DNA from: Candidatus Firestonebacteria bacterium RIFOXYD2_FULL_39_29
GTDB taxonomy: Bacteria > Oederibacteriota > D2-FULL-39-29
NCBI GenBank assembly: GCA_001778375.1
Contig: MFGV01000087.1
Span: 20,193 to 84,192 of the forward strand
Length of the DNA stretch: 64,000 bases
Direction of reading: 5' to 3'
Part shown: piece after piece, positions 55,001 through 61,000 of the stretch
Layout: each line of letters opens with the position of its first letter
How positions within the stretch are numbered: the stretch's first letter is position 1
Position numbers and translations under genes: made by a program
Notes under the pieces: generated by a model
The model's database searches: none
What the model was told of the DNA's origin: nothing
Seen by the model: only the letters and a program-made list of their open reading frames with translations

Positions 55001-58000
55001 CCCAGGAGGCAAAAGCTGCAGGAGGTTCATAAGATGTTTTTTCATCATAATACCAGAAATTCGCAGTAGAGTTGCCCGTGAAAATAGTGACAGAAATAGT
55101 ATTAGTCGGAGCCACTACAGGATCGGTTAAGCTGAACTTCTTATTAGCCCCGGTGGAATTTGAAGTAAGATCAATTACTTTGTTGCCAAACTGGGTGATA
55201 TTATCATAGATATCATATCTTCTGACGGTAAATATAGAAGACCAGTTACCGGCGGTAATAGACGTCGGGCTGGTGGTATAAGTCAGATGATGCGCAGTTC
55301 CGCCGGTCGTAGTGATTAAACCTGATTTTCCCGAGATAGCCGGCGCACCGGAAGTTACCGTAATGGACGCAACGTCAGGAGCGTGCGTTGAAATCGAATA
55401 ATTGATTACAGCTAAAGAACCAATCCGGCCTTCGATGTCCGTCGCCGCAGTGTTAGTTGAGACGGTTCCCGCAGATCCGGTAACATCCGTAACGGTGATA
55501 TTTGCCGTTATACCCGACATCGCAACGTAATTATTATACGCATCGGTAATCCTGGCTTTTAATGCAGGTGAAGAACCGGCAGTAATTGACTGATTGGTAA
55601 TAAGATCATTAATATAAACTACAAACTTCGAAGCATCTCCCGGCTTTACAACAATACCGGACTCCGTGCCGTTTATGCCGTCATCAGTTATATCTCTTGC
55701 CGTAAGCGACTGCACGCCTCTGGTTTTCGGAGTAAACTCAGAACTGAAAGTACGAATACCGGCATCTCCAGCTACAAAGGTGTAAGGAGCCGGAACCGAC
55801 GCAGGCGTATCCGTAGAGGTAAACTGGATCTGGCCTAAATATTGATTAGGTCCACCCGCGCATCTGTTGTGGAACCTGTCCTGCGCTTCTACGGTAACCG
55901 TAGCAGAGTCGCCGGCTTTTATAGGCCTGCTGACATAAGCTCCGGAGTTATGGGTAGCTGCAAGTGTATAGGAAGCCGCTCTCGTACAGCCGGTAAAGGA
56001 AGTCGCAGTCAAACCGGTATATGAGATTACTTCATTATCAATGCCGATCTCTCCCGAAGCGTTAAAGCCCGTTGTATCGGCTACATTTATAGTAGTATCA
56101 GAAGGAGTAATATTGCCGGTTAAGGTCGTGGTAACCGCAACTCCGGTTAAATGGAAGTGCGTAACCTGGCCCGAATACATAGGTATTCCGGCTGTAGTAT
56201 AAGGAAGATAGGTCGCAGGCGCCATATCGGTAGCCGTGAGGGTTTTGGTAATTCCGGCCGTTGCCATAGTTATCGGGAAAGCTCTGCTCCCGCCTATCAG
56301 ATTAAGCTGTGGCGGCATTACAACATCAGGATGTGTATCCGTGCTGGTTATAGAAACCGCCGGAGTAGTGCTATCAACAATATTCCAGGTTGAGTCAACA
56401 CAGCTGACCGTTACATTGAACGCAATACCCGCAGTTTGATAAGACGGAGTTCCGGTCTTACCGCCGGTTATACCGGGCACATGAGTTTCGCCCGGAAGAA
56501 CCATAAGTAATTTAATTGCAGCGCCGGCGCCGACAGCTATAGAAGGCGAGATGCTCTGAGCAAAGGCCGGTAAAGATATATCCGTATCTTTGGCAGTAAG
56601 GACAATTGTCCCTGCTGTTGCAGGGGTGACGTTATAAACACCCGATCCGCTTATCAAATTCGAAGGCAAAATAACAGCATCATATAAATCAGAAGTAGTT
56701 ACGGTAACTTCCGGGGTTGCCGAGTTTACTTTATTCCAATAATCATCGGTTGCATTAACCGTAACGGCAAACGGAGTACCTGCCGACTGTCCGGTAATAC
56801 TTGTTGAGGTCTTGCCGCTTAAACTGCCGGGTACAGCGGTTTCTCCAGGAACCAGAAGCTGTAATTTTGTACCCGAGTTGGGATTAACGGTAACACTCGT
56901 GCTGGAATTAGCAACATACAACGGCGCCTGTCCATCCGTATCCGTAACACTTACTGTGCCGGTATTTGCCGCCGTTTTAAACGCTATGGTAAAGGTCTTT
57001 GTTCCCGAGTTCAAACCGTTTGCCGGCGGTTCGGTATCATACAGATCCGAAGTGGAGACAGTTACAATAGGACTATCGTCAGGATTTATATTCCAGTACG
57101 GGTCGACGCAGTTGACGGTAACCGTGAGTGCTACGCCGGCCGTCTGAGCCGCAGGAGTTCCGGTCTTACCCGGAGTCCCGGTAAGTAAACCGGGAACCGC
57201 TGTTTCGCCCGGCAATAAGAGCTGGAGTTTTACTGCACCGGCAGGAACTATAGTAACATTGGAACTTCCATAAGTATTATAGGCCGGTACGTTGGTACTG
57301 GTATCGGAAGCGGTCACAGTTTGAATATCGCTGGTTATCATGTCAACTGAAATTGCCGAAGTACCCGCAGCAAGGGTTACCGGCGACGGGTTAGTATCAT
57401 TCATATCCGAAGTTGTGAGTGTCACTTCTCTATTGGTACCGGTTTGTACTTTATTCCAATAATTATCGGTGGCATTCACAGTAACGAGGAACGCAACGCC
57501 GGCCATCTGGCTGGTTTGAACTCCGGATTTTCCTGTGTCAGATCCTTCGAGAGCAGTTTCACCCGGAAGTAAAGCTATAAGTTTGGTAGCAGCGCCTGCA
57601 CCCACGGTAATAGGAGTAGTTGAGGAGTCTGCGGTATATAACGGATCCGCCCCATCCGTATCGGAAGCCGTAAGCGCAGTCATACCCGCCGTATGGAGAA
57701 CGCAGGAGTAGCTTCTTGTACCCGAGACCAGCGAAGCCGGGATCGGTTCAGGAATATCATATAAGTCCGAAGTAGTTATCGCAACCAACGGATTGGCGCC
57801 GGAGGTTACCTTATTCCAGTTGCTATCTACACAGTTTACCGTTATATTAAACGCCGTGCCGGCAATCTGAGCCGCCGGTGTTCCGGTCTTGCCCGGAGTT
57901 CCGGTAGACAACCCGGGTACCGCGCCTTCGCCCGGTACCAGAAGCTGAAGCTTTACCGCCGTCCCGGCAGTTACCGTGATATTAGAGCTGGCACTTTCGA

Positions 58001-61000
58001 TGTAAAGAGGATCTATGGCATCCACATCCGAAGCCGTAACCGCGGATGTAGCCGCAGTAACAAATTTAACGGAGTAGATCTGTATACCGGCACTCAAAGA
58101 TATTGCAGGAGGTTCCACATCATATGTATCACCTGTTGTAATCTTAACCTGGGGATTCGCGCCGGAGGATACCTTATTCCAGTTTGCATCCACACAATTT
58201 ACCGTCACATTAAACGCCGTACCGGCAACCTGCGCGTTCGGAGTACCCGTCTTACCGGGAGTGCCCGTAGACAATCCGGCCACAGCACCTTCACCCGGAA
58301 CCAGAAGCTGTAATTTTACAGCCGCACCCGCGGTAACCGTTATTGCCGTACCCGTTACACTGGCGGCATATAAAGGATCCGTCCCATCGGTATCGGCAGC
58401 GGTTATCAGAGAAGTACCGGCGGTAACAAGATTAACCGCGAAGGTCTTTGTGCCGCTTGAAAGACCGGCAGCGGCAATCGCACCGTCATTAGGGTCTGCG
58501 GTCGTAACTGTAACAAGCGGATTAGCGGTGTCTACAAGATTCCAGTAGGGATCCGTACAGTTAACTGTTACCGTGAAGACCGTACCTGAAACCTGAACTG
58601 CCGGATTACCTGTTTTGCCGTTGGTGCTTCCGGGAACAGTTCCTTCACCCGGAACCAGAAGTTGTAATTTAGCCGCATCAGCCGGAGCAGCGGTAAAGAC
58701 CGGGCTCTCATCAGTAAGGTAAACCGGGTCAACACCGTCGGAATCATACGCAGTTACCGTATGCGCATTTAAAAGCGCAGTCCTTAAATCCACGCTGAAT
58801 AATCCCGAGCCGGCAACAAGCGCTGCGGGAGTAATAGGAGAGTCAAACGTGTCGCTTGTGACAATGGAAACCTGAGGAGTTGCCGTAGAAACTATATTAT
58901 ACCAGTTATCAACACAGTTGACGGTAACCGTAAATGCCGCGCCGGCTTTCTGCGCCGCAGGAGTTCCGGTTTTTCCCGGAGTTCCGGTGAGCATACCGGC
59001 AAACGCAACTTCTCCCGGTAATAAGAGCTGTAATCTTGCGGCGTTATTTGTATTAACCGTAACAGACGGGCTGACGTACCGGGTATAAGCTGCTCCGTTA
59101 TCTGAAGCGGTTATCACCGCCGTTCCGGCAGTATGTAAAACGACCGAGTAAGTATTTGTACCGGAAGACAAGACAGCGTCAACAGGTTCAGTATCATATA
59201 GATCAGAAGTGGTTATCTTTACCGTCGGATTGGCGGAAGCCACAACGTTCCACTGCGCATCCACACAATTAACCGTCACATTGAACGCCGTTCCCGTAAC
59301 CTGCGGAGCAGGTGTACCTGTTTTGCCCGGAGTTCCCGTAGTCATACCGGCAATCGCGCCTTCTCCCGGAAGCAGTAATTGAAGTTTAACCGCCGCACCC
59401 GCGTTAACCGCAATGGCCGGCGTTGTATTATTGGTATAAGCTGCGGCTATGTCCGAAGCATCCACGGTAGCCGCGACTGCTGTTTTAAAGGTAACCGGGA
59501 AGTTCTTGGTTCCGAGTACGAGCTGGGCATTTCCCGTTTCCGTATCATAAATATCGGAAGTAGTAATTTTCACCGTAGGATTAGCCGATGTTACTTTATT
59601 CCAATTGGCGTCCACACAGTTAACCGTCACAGTAAAGACCGTGCCCGCTGTTGCCGCGGAAGGAGTTCCGGTCTTACCCGGAGTACCCGTGCCAAGTCCG
59701 GCAACGGCACCTTCTCCCGGCGCAAGTATCTGAAGCTTGACCGCAGAGCCTACGTTAACAGTAAACGACGGGCTTTCGTTAGCGGTATATAAAACACCTA
59801 CACCGTCAACATCGGAAGCCGTAAGATTAGTAGTTCCGGCTGTAACCAGAGTCACAACAAACGTTCTTATACCGCCGATCAGGAATAACTTGGCCGGTTC
59901 AGTATCATAAGCGTCACCGGTAGTTATCTTTACTTCAGGATTAGCTCCGCTGGTAACTAAATTCCAGTTATCATCCACGCAGTTGACCGTCACAGTAAAC
60001 GCGGTACCCGCGGTACGTGCGGAAGGAGCACCGGTCTTGCCTAAAGAATAACCCGGCACAGAACCTTCGCCCGGAAGCAGGAGCTGTAATTTCGTTGCAG
60101 GACCCGGCTGAACGGTGACATTGGAAGTTGTCGTACTTGTCGTATAAACAGGATCTATACCGTCGGAATCCGTGGCAGTTATCGCCGCAGTATTGGTAGT
60201 GGTCTGTAAAAGTACCGAGAAGGTGCCTGTCCCGTTGACAAGCACAGCCGCTGCCGGCGGAGCGACAAATTGATCAGAAGTAGCAAGAAGAACCTGAGGG
60301 TTCGCGGTGCTTACTTTATTCCACCAATCATCCACGCAATTAACCGTCACATTAAACGCGATACCTGCGGTACGCGCGGAAGGAGTACCGGTCTTACCAG
60401 GTGTACCGCCGGTAGTCATACCCGCTACCGCACCTTCACCCGGCAGTAATAACTGCAGTTTTATTGCATTATTAACGCCCACTGCCGCGGACGGGCTCAC
60501 GCAAGCCGTGTAGAACGGTGAGTTCACATTTGTCGCTGTTATTGTTATCGAACCTACAGTCTGTAATGTCACGCTATATGTCTTGGTCCCGGCAATCAGC
60601 GGCGCCTGAGCAATTGCGGCCGCATTAACATCCGAAGTAGTGATCGCCACAGTCGGCTCTACATTAACTATATTATACCAATCATCTATCGCGTTCACCG
60701 TCACATTGAACGCAGTTCCCGCTACTCTTGCGCTCGGAGTTCCCGTCTTGCCCGGTGTGCCGGTTAACATACCCGCAAACGCTACTTCGCCCGGCAGTAA
60801 TAACTGTAACTTGGTCGCCGAGTTCACATTTACCGTTATATTCGGGGATATATTTTGAGTATAAGCAGCCCCATTATCCGAAGCAGTTATCACCGAGGTT
60901 CCCGCCGTATTAAAGCTGACAGAGAAGGTTTTTGTACCCGCTATCAGCAAGGCATCCACAGGTTCTGTATCATATAAGTCGGAAGTAGTTATCTTTACAG